Shown here: positions 7,641 through 16,525 of the stretch, piece by piece
How positions within the stretch are numbered: position 1 is the first letter of the stretch
How the letters are laid out: each line of letters begins with the position of its first letter
Assembly (NCBI GenBank): GCA_965226785.1
Contig: CBDDEC010000003.1
Span: 62,001 to 126,000, forward strand
DNA from: CBDDEC01 sp965226785
Lineage (GTDB): Bacteria > Chloroflexota > Dehalococcoidia > UBA2979
DNA length: 64,000 nucleotides
Reading direction: 5' to 3'
Position numbers and translations under genes: made by a program
Notes under the pieces: generated by a model
Databases searched by the model: none
Told to the model about the DNA's origin: nothing
The model's input: only the letters and a program-made list of their open reading frames with translations

Positions 7641-8429
7641 ATGACTACAGCCACGGAGAGCGCGGCCGTCACCGAGCAGACCGTCGAGGTCGCCGGACTC
7701 GACGTGGCGCTGCGCGAGGCCGGCGAGGGCCGGCCGTTGGTGCTGTTGCATCGCTCCACCGGCTATCTCGCGTGGGGGTCGCTCGAGGATGCGCTCGCAG
7801 CTCGATTCCGCGTGATCGTGCCCGACCTGCCGGGCTTCGGGCGCTCCGAGCGGCCGGACTGGGCGCGCGACCCGCGCGACCTCGCGGTGCTGATGCAGCG
7901 TCTGATCGAGCGGCTGGACCTCGAGGGCGTCACTCTCGTGGGCCTGGGTTTTGGCGGCTTTGTCGCCGCTGAGCTGGCCGCGATCAACGAGTCGCGGCTC
8001 GGCGCGCTCGTGCTGGTCGGGGCGGCCGGTCTGAAGCCGGTCGAGGGCGAGATCCTCGACCAGATGCTGATCCCGTTCCAGGAGTACATCGACGCAGGCT
8101 TCAACGAAGAGGCCTCGTTCGAGGCGCACTACGGCGAGGATGTGGACGGGGACATCAAGGACGTCTGGGATTTCAGCCGCATCATGACAGCGCGTATCAC
8201 GTGGAGCCCGTACATGTTCAGCCGCCAGCTGCCGCACCTGCTGGGTGAGGTGACGACGCCGGCGCTCGTGGTCTGGGGCGACAACGACCGCATCGTGCCT
8301 CAGACGTGCGGGCGGCAGTACGCGGAGTTGCTCGGCGATGCGCGATTCGAGACGATCGCGGCGTGCGGGCACCTCGTCGAGCTCGACCAGCCCGAGGCGC
8401 TTGCGGCCCTGATCTCGGCGACGCCGTAG
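7641..8429 (+). CDS. Alpha/beta-hydrolase fold protein without the nucleophile Ser
   Basis: A 262-residue alpha/beta-hydrolase-fold protein with RFRVIVPDLPGFGRSERPDW, the acid-strand WGDNDRIVP and the His-containing CGHLVELDQPEAL. The nucleophile elbow, normally G-x-S-x-G, reads GLGFGG, so position 103 is Gly instead of Ser. The usual HG oxyanion motif is HRSTG. Serine hydrolysis is therefore unlikely; a lyase, C-C cleaving or binding role is possible. AGGGGG lies five bases before ATG 7641. It precedes the LLM monooxygenase by 28 bases and probably shares its transcript. Confidence 0.88.
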   Translation: MTTATESAAVTEQTVEVAGLDVALREAGEGRPLVLLHRSTGYLAWGSLEDALAARFRVIVPDLPGFGRSERPDWARDPRDLAVLMQRLIERLDLEGVTLVGLGFGGFVAAELAAINESRLGALVLVGAAGLKPVEGEILDQMLIPFQEYIDAGFNEEASFEAHYGEDVDGDIKDVWDFSRIMTARITWSPYMFSRQLPHLLGEVTTPALVVWGDNDRIVPQTCGRQYAELLGDARFETIAACGHLVELDQPEALAALISATP

Positions 8430-8457
8430 CAGGAACAGACGGAGACGGGACTGACCG

Positions 8458-9816
8458 ATGCTGATCGGACGCTTCACGGAACGGCCCTACCAGGACCCGC
8501 AATCCGGGTACTTCGGCGGCACGGGGCGGACGATCCAGGACCTCTCGATCAGCAACAGCGACTACGATCCCGTGCTCGGCTCGCAGCTCTACAACCGTTA
8601 CCTCGACGAGCAGGTGGCGACGGAGGAGGTCGGGTTCGACGCCATCATGCTCAACGAGCATCACAGCACGCCCTTCTGCATGGGCGGTGTGGTGAACGTC
8701 GAGGCGGCGATCCTCGCCCGCATCACGAACAAGGTGAAGATCGTCATCAACGGCAACATCCTGCCGATCTGGGACGACCCACTGTGGCTCGCCGAGGAGC
8801 TGGCAATCATCGACATGATCTCGGAGGGCCGGCTGGTGACTGGCTGGGTGCGCGGCACCGGACGCGAGAGCGTCGCCCACAACGCGCAGCCGCCGTTCAA
8901 CTGGGAGCGGTTCCAGGAGGCGCATGACTTCATCGTCAAGGCCTGGACCGAGCCGGGCCCGTTCCGATTCGAGGGCGAGCACTACGACTATCGCTACGTG
9001 AACCCGTGGGCCCGCCCCTACCAGCAGCCCCACCCGCTGATCATGATCCCTGGCGTCGTCAGCCGGAACACCGTGACGTGGGCCGCCGAGCACCGCTACC
9101 CCTACCTCATGCTTTCCACCCGACTCGAGCCGACGAAGCAGTCCTTCGACTACTACCGCGAGGTCGCCGAGGAGAACGGCTACGAGGCCGGCCCGCAGCA
9201 CATCGGTTACCTGTTCAAGGTCCACGTGGACGAGACGGAGGAGCTGGCCTACGAGACGGGCAAGAAGTTCCTCGAGGGTCCCGGCAACATCTTCCTCGAG
9301 GGCAGCCGCGGCAACGCGGTGCCGGAGCTGCAAAACCTGCCCGGCCTGACCGACCGCAAGAACCTGCTGCCGACCGCGCAGCTCGGCGCCGTCGCCGCCT
9401 CGAGGGGGCGCGACGCCGACCAAGTGGCGAAGGCCAACCCCAAAGAGAAGCAGGCCAGCGACGGCGGGGCGAAGATCAAGCCGGGCGAGCGCCCGCTGCA
9501 GGCCGACTACGACGCCCAGCTCGAGAATCTCACGATCATCTCCGGCACGCCCGACACGGTGCTGCCCAAGATCCGGCACGTGCTGGAGTACCTGCGGCCC
9601 GGCACGATCTTCTTCTGGGACGGTGACGGCGCGATGACGCACGAGGACTCGATGCGGAGTCTGCGGCTGATGGGCGACGAGATCCTTCCCGCCGTGCGCG
9701 AGATGGCCGAGGAGCTGGACCTCCCGAGCCCGTTCGACATCGACCCGATGACGAACGAGCCCGTCGTCGAGCGCACGGGCCCAGCGTCCGAGGCGGTGCC
9801 CGCCGGCGACGACTAG
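8458..9816 (+). CDS. LLM-class flavin-dependent monooxygenase
   Basis: A 452-residue luciferase-like monooxygenase (TIM barrel, reduced flavin supplied by a separate reductase). Family features are EVGFDAIMLNEHHSTPFCMG, LARITNKVKIVINGNILPIW, the flavin-phosphate region GRLVTGWVRGTGRES and a C-terminal SGTPDTVLPKIRHVLEYL. It is longer than the usual 330-380 residues because of an insert near residues 275-350 rich in Lys and Ala. Substrates of this group range from alkanes to terpenes and sulfonates and cannot be told here. It follows the alpha/beta-fold gene in the same orientation. Confidence 0.92.
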   Translation: MLIGRFTERPYQDPQSGYFGGTGRTIQDLSISNSDYDPVLGSQLYNRYLDEQVATEEVGFDAIMLNEHHSTPFCMGGVVNVEAAILARITNKVKIVINGNILPIWDDPLWLAEELAIIDMISEGRLVTGWVRGTGRESVAHNAQPPFNWERFQEAHDFIVKAWTEPGPFRFEGEHYDYRYVNPWARPYQQPHPLIMIPGVVSRNTVTWAAEHRYPYLMLSTRLEPTKQSFDYYREVAEENGYEAGPQHIGYLFKVHVDETEELAYETGKKFLEGPGNIFLEGSRGNAVPELQNLPGLTDRKNLLPTAQLGAVAASRGRDADQVAKANPKEKQASDGGAKIKPGERPLQADYDAQLENLTIISGTPDTVLPKIRHVLEYLRPGTIFFWDGDGAMTHEDSMRSLRLMGDEILPAVREMAEELDLPSPFDIDPMTNEPVVERTGPASEAVPAGDD

Positions 9817-9839
9817 CCCTCGGCGCGTCGCCCGCGGCC

Positions 9840-10585
9840 ATGACTGCACCCGCTGCGATGCCCTCCGAGACCGAGGTCGCGGTGATCGGCGGCGGCCCCG
9901 GCGGCTCGACGGTCGCAACGACGCTCGCCAGGCAGGGGCGCCAGGTCCTGCTACTCGAGCGCGAGCACTTCCCGGCGACCACGTCGGCGAGTCGCTGCCG
10001 GCGACCATGCCGATCCTCGAGGAGCTGGGCGTCGCCGAGGAGGTGGCGGCCGCGGGCTTCCTCGAAAAGTGGGGCGCCTCGATGGTGTGGGGCGTCGACC
10101 ACGAGCGATGGCACTGGCGCTTCGAGGAGGCGAGCCGCCAGTACCCACACTCCTACCAGGTCGTCCGCGCCGAGTTCGACCGCATCATGCTCGACAACGC
10201 CGCAGCCAGTGGCGTCGACGTACGACAGGGCGCGCGCGTCACCTCGGTCGAGCCGCGCGAGGACGCCACCTCGACGCTCCACGTGGCCACCGCCGAGGGC
10301 GAGTCGAGCGTCGAGGCGAGGTTTGTCGTCGACGCCAGCGGACAGAGCGGCCTACTGGCGCGCGCCCGCGGGCTGCGCCAGTGGGACGGGTTCTTCCGCA
10401 ACCTTGCGGTCTACGCCTACTTCGCCGACGCGACGCGTCTCGACGGCGAGGAGGCGACGAACATCCTCGTCGAGGCGACGGCGGAGGGCCGGGTCTGGGT
10501 CATTCCCCTCGAGCGGCCTCCGCACGCGAGTGTCGTCAGCGTCGGCGTTGTCCTCGACGCCCAGCGCGCTGCCGCACGGCCGTGA
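9840..10585 (+). pseudogene. FAD-dependent oxidoreductase (halogenase/geranylgeranyl reductase-like), frameshifted and truncated
   Basis: The first frame encodes VAVIGGGPGGSTVATTLARQ and QVLLLEREHFP, a clear FAD-binding Rossmann start. Near 9973-9977 one base appears to be missing. The continuation in the next frame reads DHVGESLPATMPILEELGV and goes on through FVVDASGQSGLLARARGL. It ends at 10585 after about 250 residues in total; relatives are about 400-500 residues, so the C-terminal half is absent. The frameshift could be a sequencing error, but the missing 3' end cannot. What follows is the sequence joined to the broken tRNA-Arg. Confidence 0.82.
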
Positions 10586-11046
10586 TGCGAGGATGGTAAC
10601 GGAGCGGCGCCGGGTCGCCCATCGCCCGCCCATCGGCGCAGGTGCGCACCCATGAGGCCCCGCGACCGCGCGCGCCGCGCTGCTAGCATGCCGCGGCAGA
10701 GGCGCCGGGGCCACGGACCCGCCAGCCACGTACCGCACAGGGGAGAGGAACGTCCGTGTCCTGATCATCGTTCCGGGAGCCGCCCCGAGGAGCTCCCATC
10801 CTGCGGTAATGAGGCATTGACGGCTCCTCGCGACGTTCGGACCAGCGCGAATGCAGTCCGATCGTCTTGGTCGAACAAGGTCATCCCCAGCAACTAGATG
10901 CCCCGAACTGGGACCCGTCGTTGACAGCAACCGTGACAGCAACGGGGGCGAACAACGGTAGCTTCCCAAGGACGTCAGCGGACAAGAGGGACTCCAATCC
11001 GAACCTACCGGCCCTCAGCGACCGTCAGCGGACGAAAACCACCGGA
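10586..11046. other. Gene-free junction segment with paired direct repeats (att-like)
   Basis: No gene is recognised. Two direct repeats of TGACAGCAAC lie at 10922-10931 and 10934-10943, and two of CGTCAGCGGAC at 10973-10983 and 11023-11033. This is the arrangement expected of integrase arm sites beside an attachment core. A -10-like TAGCAT at 10683-10688 and a GGGGAGAGG site near 10740 precede a short frame (RVLIIVPGAAP) with no proper start, so a gene was probably lost here as well. The right edge joins the broken tRNA-Arg. No integrase gene is in the window. Confidence 0.55.
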
Positions 11047-11084
11047 TCCGAAGACTGCTGCTCTATCCCCTGAGCTACCGGCGC
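11047..11084 (-). pseudogene. 5' half of tRNA-Arg (anticodon TCG), broken in the anticodon loop
   Basis: Read on the minus strand from 11084 the sequence is GCGCCGGTAGCTCAGGGGAT followed by AGAGC and AGCAGTCTTCGGA. This gives a full acceptor 5' strand, a D arm and the 5' side of an anticodon arm with loop CTTCGGA (anticodon TCG, Arg). Beyond the loop nothing pairs with the GCAGT stem, no T arm follows, and the CCGGCGC acceptor complement is absent. The break inside the anticodon loop is a classic tyrosine-recombinase crossover position. Confidence 0.7.
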
Positions 11085-11196
11085 AGCGCGCTTTCCATGA
11101 TGCATTGTCGAGGGGCCGGCGGACAGTCGAGGGGTGAGCGAGGGAACTCTCCGCAGCGGTGTGTCGTCTGAATGACACGCTCATCGGAGGACTCCC

Positions 11197-13554
11197 ATGA
11201 CTGCTCGTTCTGTGGCTCACGCGCTCTTCGGCCTGCTGTCGTTGGCGGCACTGCTCACGCTCGCGCTGATGCCTCTCCGCGTCGGCGCGCAAACGCCGCC
11301 GGAACCGTCGCCTCCGCCCAGATGTCTCGACTGCTGGTGGCCGGTGCGGCCGGGCGCCACCCTCGATCGGCTCGACGCCACGATCGAGGTGCGCGATGGG
11401 GTCACGGAGACGCATTACGTGCTGCAACTGAGCAACGAGACGCGCGGGCTGGCCGAGGGGCGCATCGTCCTGCCGGTCGCGCCGAACAGCTCGGTCGTGG
11501 ACCTCACCCTGGACGACGGCTCGCGCGTCCTCGAGGGGCGTGTGCTGCCGGCCGAGGACGCGCTGTCCATCTACGAAGAGATCGTGCGCCGGCTGATCGA
11601 CCCGGCGCTCTTGCGCTCGCTCGGCGATGACCTCTACGAGGTGCGCGCATTCCCGGTGCCCGCCGGCGAAACGCGCAAGGTCAGTTTCACCGTGGTGACG
11701 CCGCTGATCGCGGAGGTCGACACGGCGCTGATCGACCTGCCCTGGTCGCGCATGTCGCCGCGGCCCGCGGCCGCCAGTCTGGCGGCCGACATCGACGTGC
11801 CATGGGAGCTTCGAGGCGCCGCCGCGCCGGGCTTCGCGCTGGACCTCGATCGCATCGACGATGGGCACATCGAGCTCTCGTGGGAATCGCCCGCCGGCTG
11901 GCGTGCCGACCACGATCTGCGCCTGCACCTGCAGGGCGGCGACGGCCTGCTGACCACGCGACTGTTGACCTATCGCGAGGCTACGAGCGACGGCTACTTC
12001 GCACTGTTGCTGGCGCCGACGCTCGAACTCGACCGCCGGGTCGACCGCGACCTCATCCTGGTCGTGGACACCTCTGGCTCGATGCGCGGCGAGAAGATCG
12101 CACAGGCGCGCGATGCGGCGACCTACGTCCTCCAGCGGCTCGGGCCCGGCGACCGCTTCGGCATCGTCGACTTCTCTCGCAGCGTGCGCACGTTCGACGA
12201 GTCGCTGCGCCCTGCGCGCGACGCCGCGGACGCCGTCGACTACGTCGCAGACCTCGAGGCGGCGGGCGGGACCAACATCTCCGGCGCACTCAGCCGTGCG
12301 CTCTTATTCCTCGACGGTGACCGCCCGGGCACCATCATCTTCCTGACCGACGGCCTGCCGACAGCGGGCATCACCGACCCCGATTCGATCATGCGCACCG
12401 TCGAGGGCGCTGCACCAGAACGCACGCAGCTCTTCACCTTCGGTGTCGGCTTCGATGTCGACACGGTGCTGCTCGACGAGCTGGCCAACCGGCTCGTCGG
12501 CACGAGCCACTACGTGACGCCCGAGGAACGTGTCGACAGCGAGGTGGCGCGGCTGTTCGAGCGCATCTCGACGCCCGTCCTGACCGACGTGGTGATCACG
12601 TTCGACGGCGTCCAGGTGGAAGCGGTCGCGCCGGACCAGGTGCGAGGGATCTTCGTAGACGCGCAGACGCTGGTGACCGGCCGCTACCTCGATGGCGGTG
12701 ACGCCGAGATCGTCGTGCGCGGCTTGGCCGCGGACGGCGAGCGCGAGCTCGTGTTCGAGGTGACGTTCCCCGAACGCTCGCTGCTTGACCCCGCGGTAGC
12801 GCAGCTCTGGGCACAGCAGCGGATCGCCGACCTGCTGACGGAGGCGCGCATCGAGGGACCGAACGACGCGCTGATCGAGGAGATCGTGGCGATCGCGACC
12901 GACTTCGGAATCGTCACGCCTTACACCTCCTACCTCGTCGAGGAGCCGCACTTGGCACTGGCGCAGGACGCCGCCGCCGCTGCGGTGGACCAGAGCCTGC
13001 GGTTTGCACCTCGTGACGGCGCACAAGCCGTCGGCGGCGCCGGGGCCGTCGAGGCGCTGCGCCGCGGCGACCCATCCGCGCCACCGCCCGCCGCGATCCG
13101 CACCGCCGGGTCAAAGAGCTTCGTCGAGGCGGACGGTCGCTGGATCGGCACCGAATTCGACGACGCCGAGACCGTCGAGGTGACGGTCGGCTCCGAGGCG
13201 TTCGCCGACCTCGTCGCCGCTGACCCGACAGCCGCGCGCGCCGCTGCGCTCGGGCCGGAGGTCGTGTACGAGACGGCCGAGGGCTGGGTGACGATCGTCT
13301 GGCCGGAGCCGGACGGTGCGGCCGTCAGCGAGCTGCCGAACGTGACCGGCACGACCAACGACGGCACGTCGAACACCACGATGACTCAGCCGCGGACCGA
13401 CGAGGAGACGTCGCCGCACTCGCCACCGATCAACACCACTGCTGGCGGCAACATCGATCGCACGCTGGTGACGGTGCTTGCCGCGGGCGCGGCGCTGTTG
13501 CTGGCCCTGATCGGTGGCTTCGCGCTGAGACGCCGGCAGCCGCTCGGCGGCTAG
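11197..13554 (+). CDS. VIT- and VWA-domain protein, secreted and C-terminally anchored
   Basis: A 785-residue exported protein. Residues 1-31 are a signal peptide (hydrophobic, ending VGAQ). Residues about 40-180 form a VIT domain (inter-alpha-trypsin inhibitor type), with the typical VEVRAFPVPAGETRKV-like strand. Residues about 285-460 are a VWA domain with an intact MIDAS start D291-T-S293-G-S295. A Ser/Thr/Pro-rich linker leads to a membrane helix at about 757-777 and a short RRRQPLGG tail. The family binds divalent metal and protein ligands at the cell surface; the ligand is unknown. CGGAGG precedes the ATG. No sortase or other partner lies alongside. Confidence 0.92.
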   Translation: MTARSVAHALFGLLSLAALLTLALMPLRVGAQTPPEPSPPPRCLDCWWPVRPGATLDRLDATIEVRDGVTETHYVLQLSNETRGLAEGRIVLPVAPNSSVVDLTLDDGSRVLEGRVLPAEDALSIYEEIVRRLIDPALLRSLGDDLYEVRAFPVPAGETRKVSFTVVTPLIAEVDTALIDLPWSRMSPRPAAASLAADIDVPWELRGAAAPGFALDLDRIDDGHIELSWESPAGWRADHDLRLHLQGGDGLLTTRLLTYREATSDGYFALLLAPTLELDRRVDRDLILVVDTSGSMRGEKIAQARDAATYVLQRLGPGDRFGIVDFSRSVRTFDESLRPARDAADAVDYVADLEAAGGTNISGALSRALLFLDGDRPGTIIFLTDGLPTAGITDPDSIMRTVEGAAPERTQLFTFGVGFDVDTVLLDELANRLVGTSHYVTPEERVDSEVARLFERISTPVLTDVVITFDGVQVEAVAPDQVRGIFVDAQTLVTGRYLDGGDAEIVVRGLAADGERELVFEVTFPERSLLDPAVAQLWAQQRIADLLTEARIEGPNDALIEEIVAIATDFGIVTPYTSYLVEEPHLALAQDAAAAAVDQSLRFAPRDGAQAVGGAGAVEALRRGDPSAPPPAAIRTAGSKSFVEADGRWIGTEFDDAETVEVTVGSEAFADLVAADPTAARAAALGPEVVYETAEGWVTIVWPEPDGAAVSELPNVTGTTNDGTSNTTMTQPRTDEETSPHSPPINTTAGGNIDRTLVTVLAAGAALLLALIGGFALRRRQPLGG

Positions 13555-13634
13555 CCGGCCGCATGCCATCGCTCGACTGAACCTCGTACGCTCCGGCCGG
13601 CCGGCATGGACGGCCGCTCGGAGGGAGTGCACCG

Positions 13635-14014
13635 ATGGCGTCACAGGAGGAACGGGCGGAGGCGAACCAGGCGTTCGCCGACCGCATGCGCAACGGCGTG
13701 GGCAACCTCGCCGCCCCGCCCGAGGTCCACGACGAATGGGTCGACTGGCTACAGGCCTCCGCGTTCGATGGCGTGTGGGCTCGCCCCGGCCTCGAGCTGC
13801 GCGAACGGAGCATCGCCACGATCGCGATACTGACGGCGTTGGTGCTGCCGAACGAACTCGCCTCACACGTTCGCATCGGGCTCGGCAACGGCCTCTCACG
13901 GCAGGAGATCGCCGAGGTCGTGATGCAGGTCGGTGTCTACGCGGGCGTGCCCGCCGCCGTCGAGGGATGCGGGTGGCTGACGCCATGTTCACCGACCTCG
14001 ACGCCGCCGGGTAG
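13635..14014 (+). CDS. Carboxymuconolactone decarboxylase/AhpD-family protein, frameshifted near its end
   Basis: A protein of about 126 residues related to gamma-carboxymuconolactone decarboxylase. Visible are LRERSIATIAILTALVLPNE, then HVRIGLGNGLSRQEIAEVVM and QVGVYAGVPAAVEG, the usual helical pattern. It lacks the AhpD-type CxxC. Near 13964-13967 one base seems missing; after it the other frame continues correctly with MRVADAMFTDLDAAG and stops at 14014, giving the normal length. The frameshift removes only the last 16 or so residues and may be a sequencing error. Its 3' end overlaps the convergent gene by 26 bases. Confidence 0.82.
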
Positions 14015-14699
14015 CTTCCTCGGCGCGGCGACCGCGCTCGTCGAACGCGAGCCAGCCGAGGATGAGGCCGAACAGCACGATCGCGACGATGTCGTTGAGC
14101 AGGAAGCGCCGGTCGACGAGCAGCATCAGCGCGAGCGTTCCGACGATGTAGACGCTCATTGCGAGCCCGATATGCCACAGCCGGACGCCGCCGCCGACGC
14201 CCTCGGGCACGGGCCGCCAGCCGGCCTTGCCGCCGGCCCGCGCCTCCAGCGCGGCCAGCTCGGCCGGCCACGCTGCCTCGTTCGCCTCGTTCACCACGAT
14301 CACCGGGGCGTCGGTCGCCTCGCGCAGCCGGCGCAACGCATCGAACTCGAGCCAGACCGACTCGCGCGGCGGCAGCGTCGACAACACGATCGCGTCGAAC
14401 GGCCCGTCGCGCTCCTCGACACGGCGCGCGGCGGCCACCGGATCGAGCGCGCCGACCGACACTCGCTCGACGGTGATCCGGGACGTGCTCATGACGCGGG
14501 CGAAGCGGCTGGCGACGGCGGCCGCCGCCTCCGACGCCGTCTTCGGGGCACGCTTGCGCTTCGGCAGGCGATTGACGGCGGTTTGCGGCACCACGATCGA
14601 GACACGAAGAGAGCGATCGCGCTGCGCCAGCGCGGTCAGGCGGCGCATCAGCGAGGGACTCGTCGCCGTCTGGTGGGCGACGATCAACAGCCGCGTCAC
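13989..14699 (-). CDS. Universal-stress-like Rossmann domain with two C-terminal membrane helices
   Basis: A 236-residue protein. Residues 1-150 look like a USP/GabP-C type nucleotide-binding alpha/beta domain: TRLLIVAHQTATSPSLMRRL, then RVSIVVPQT and DAIVLSTLPPRESVWLEFD. Residues about 172-218 contain two hydrophobic helices (LAMSVYIVGTLALMLLVD and IVAIVLFGLILGWLAF) followed by a basic tail. This suggests a membrane-tethered stress or signalling protein with the soluble domain in the cytoplasm. No known function can be assigned. Confidence 0.75.
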   Translation of the reverse strand: MTRLLIVAHQTATSPSLMRRLTALAQRDRSLRVSIVVPQTAVNRLPKRKRAPKTASEAAAAVASRFARVMSTSRITVERVSVGALDPVAAARRVEERDGPFDAIVLSTLPPRESVWLEFDALRRLREATDAPVIVVNEANEAAWPAELAALEARAGGKAGWRPVPEGVGGGVRLWHIGLAMSVYIVGTLALMLLVDRRFLLNDIVAIVLFGLILGWLAFDERGRRAEEATRRRRGR

Positions 14700-14757
14700 G
14701 GGGACTCCCCACCCGCGTTCTGCTCGCCCTCAGCCTGCGCCGATGGCGTCGAAGCGG

Positions 14758-15336
14758 TCAAGCGCCGCTGGCGATCCGCCGTTCGAAGATCCACTCCAGG
14801 CCATCGTGGATGTCGATCGCCTCGCCGCTGCGCTCGAACCCGAGCTTCGCCGCGACGCGGAGTGAGGCGAAGTTGTCCGGCGCGATCGAAGCGACTACGC
14901 GCTCGACACCCTGCCGCGCCGCCCACTCGATCAGCGCAGCGACCGCCTCGGCCGCGATGCCAGTGCCCCGCTGCTCCCGAGCTGTCCACCACGCGAACTC
15001 CACCGAACCCTCGCGCGGCCGCTCGTGGAACCCGATGCGCCCCACCAGCTCCCGTTCCGCGTTGAGCACGATGCGATCGATCCAACGGGCGATCGATGCG
15101 TCATCGACGATCCAGCCAAGCCGGACCCAGCGCCAGCTCTCGAACGGCGGCCGGAAGTCCGCCTCATCCTCGGCGGTCCAGGTGGCCGGATAACTGAAGC
15201 CGCCCACTTGCGCAGCCGCGGCACTCGATCGTCGCAGCGCGTCCACGAGCGCCAAGTCGAACGGCTCGAGGCGCAGGCGCGGCGTCACGATGACCTCCGC
15301 CGGGTCGATGCTGCGCGCGGCGTCGTTCCGCGCCAT
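14758..15336 (-). CDS. GNAT acetyltransferase, RimJ/RimL type
   Basis: A 192-residue GNAT protein. The beginning VIVTPRLRLEPFDLALVDAL is typical of RimJ/RimL-like N-acetyltransferases. The acetyl-CoA pyrophosphate loop is EQRGTGIAAEAVAALIEWA, followed by VVASIAPDNFASLRVAAKLG, the classical alternative-CoA segment. Acceptor is unknown (protein N-termini, amino acids or antibiotics are all seen in the family). Its ATG shares one base with the stop of the upstream gene, so the two are coupled. Confidence 0.88.
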   Translation of the reverse strand: MARNDAARSIDPAEVIVTPRLRLEPFDLALVDALRRSSAAAAQVGGFSYPATWTAEDEADFRPPFESWRWVRLGWIVDDASIARWIDRIVLNAERELVGRIGFHERPREGSVEFAWWTAREQRGTGIAAEAVAALIEWAARQGVERVVASIAPDNFASLRVAAKLGFERSGEAIDIHDGLEWIFERRIASGA

Positions 15337-16055
15337 CAGTCGGCGGGCCGATCAGGGTCCGCCCAGCCCTCCGGCGGGTCGGGCGTCCAGTTGATCGCCA
15401 GCAGGTTGTCGCCCCGCTCGCGACGCACCGGCGCGTACACCTCTTGCTCGGCATCGCTCGCTTCGAAGTGCACGTTCGGCACACCGATTGGCGTGCCGCT
15501 GCCGCGGCAGACGAAGGTCCGCGGGTCCAGGTCGGAGCCGTACTCTTCCGCGACGGCCAGACCGACCGCCTGCTGCCACGCCGTCGGCACGCGGCCGGGC
15601 CACGGCACGTGATTGCCCTCGATCATCTCGCCCTGCCGGGAGGCGTGCCCGTAGCGCCCGCAGCCCAGCTCGCGCACGGCCCGACGCACGCTGACCTCGC
15701 TGCGCGCTGCTTCGACGAGGGCCCGCGAGAGCGCTCCGATCAGCCCTCGATGTCGGAACGCGGGCGCGGTCGCCCGCATGCCGTGGAGCGCGACCAGCTG
15801 CGGCTCGTCAAAGCCCGGCAGATCCATCCAGCGCTGGCGCCCCACGGCGAACGCCGCGGGCTCGCCCTCGTCGGTCAGGGCGAAGGCGATGCGCCCGATG
15901 TGCTCGATCGAAGCGTCGAGGTAGGCCTGGTTCGCCTGCGCGTACGCGGCGTCGAAGATCGCGGCGATCTGCGCGCGATCGTCGGCGGTCACACCGGAGG
16001 GCTCCCGGACCAACGTCCGGAAGCCCTCGATCGTCACTGTCTTCGGATCACTCAC
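15336..16055 (-). CDS. GNAT-like acyltransferase
   Basis: A 239-residue protein with a GNAT-like core: AQIAAIFDAAYAQANQAYLD at the N-terminus and ATAPAFRHRGLIGALSRALV, with R-H-R-G-L-I-G as the probable CoA loop. The C-terminal third (ELGCGRYGHASRQGEMIEGN onward) does not resemble the simple N-acetyltransferases. It is the first gene of a two-gene unit with the RimJ-type gene. Substrate unknown. Confidence 0.72.
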   Translation of the reverse strand: MSDPKTVTIEGFRTLVREPSGVTADDRAQIAAIFDAAYAQANQAYLDASIEHIGRIAFALTDEGEPAAFAVGRQRWMDLPGFDEPQLVALHGMRATAPAFRHRGLIGALSRALVEAARSEVSVRRAVRELGCGRYGHASRQGEMIEGNHVPWPGRVPTAWQQAVGLAVAEEYGSDLDPRTFVCRGSGTPIGVPNVHFEASDAEQEVYAPVRRERGDNLLAINWTPDPPEGWADPDRPAD

Positions 16056-16079
16056 CAGCGCCGGTCCCCGGCGCTGACG

Positions 16080-16379
16080 CTAGCTCACCGAGTCGCGGAA
16101 CGCGATCCCCTCGGCGCCGACCGCCGCCGCCTGCTCGATCGGAACGATCGGCGTGGCCGCAAACGTCAGCCACGGCAGGAACGGCGCGGCCGCGCGGGCG
16201 ATCGTCTCGTGGCTGTCAGCCTCGATGATCGCCACCCCGCCGCTGCCGTCCGCGTTGCCGTAGAACCCGATGAACTCCTGCCCCGCGGGCGGTTCCCACG
16301 CGGCGAACACGGCCAACGATCGCTTCAGCGCATCTTCGGACGTGTCGGTGAACTGCCAGGTCAAGTGATACAGCGCCAT
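16080..16379 (-). CDS. DUF3303-domain protein
   Basis: A 99-residue protein matching the DUF3303 pattern: ALYHLTWQFTDTSEDALKRS at the start, the central FIGFYGNADGSGGVAIIEAD and PWLTFAATPIVPIEQA at the end. The fold is predicted to be a ferredoxin-like alpha/beta dimer; no activity is established. The start at 16379 is supported by GGAGGATGAG upstream on the minus strand. It lies between the GNAT genes and the dehalogenase, all in the same orientation. Confidence 0.85.
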   Translation of the reverse strand: MALYHLTWQFTDTSEDALKRSLAVFAAWEPPAGQEFIGFYGNADGSGGVAIIEADSHETIARAAAPFLPWLTFAATPIVPIEQAAAVGAEGIAFRDSVS

Positions 16380-16525
16380 CTCATCCTCCACTTCTCGAGA
16401 CGGAGACCGCCTCGGCGCAAACCTCGGAGGTGATAGCAGATGCGATGGGTCGAGTCCATTACGAAGCGCCAGCAGCACCGACCGGCTGACCGCTACTGCG
16501 GCACCTCGACGGCGACCTCGTAGAG

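Noticed and set aside
10860..11084. Group I intron in the tRNA-Arg anticodon loop
   Set aside because: No group I core motifs are seen and no 3' tRNA half follows within the window.
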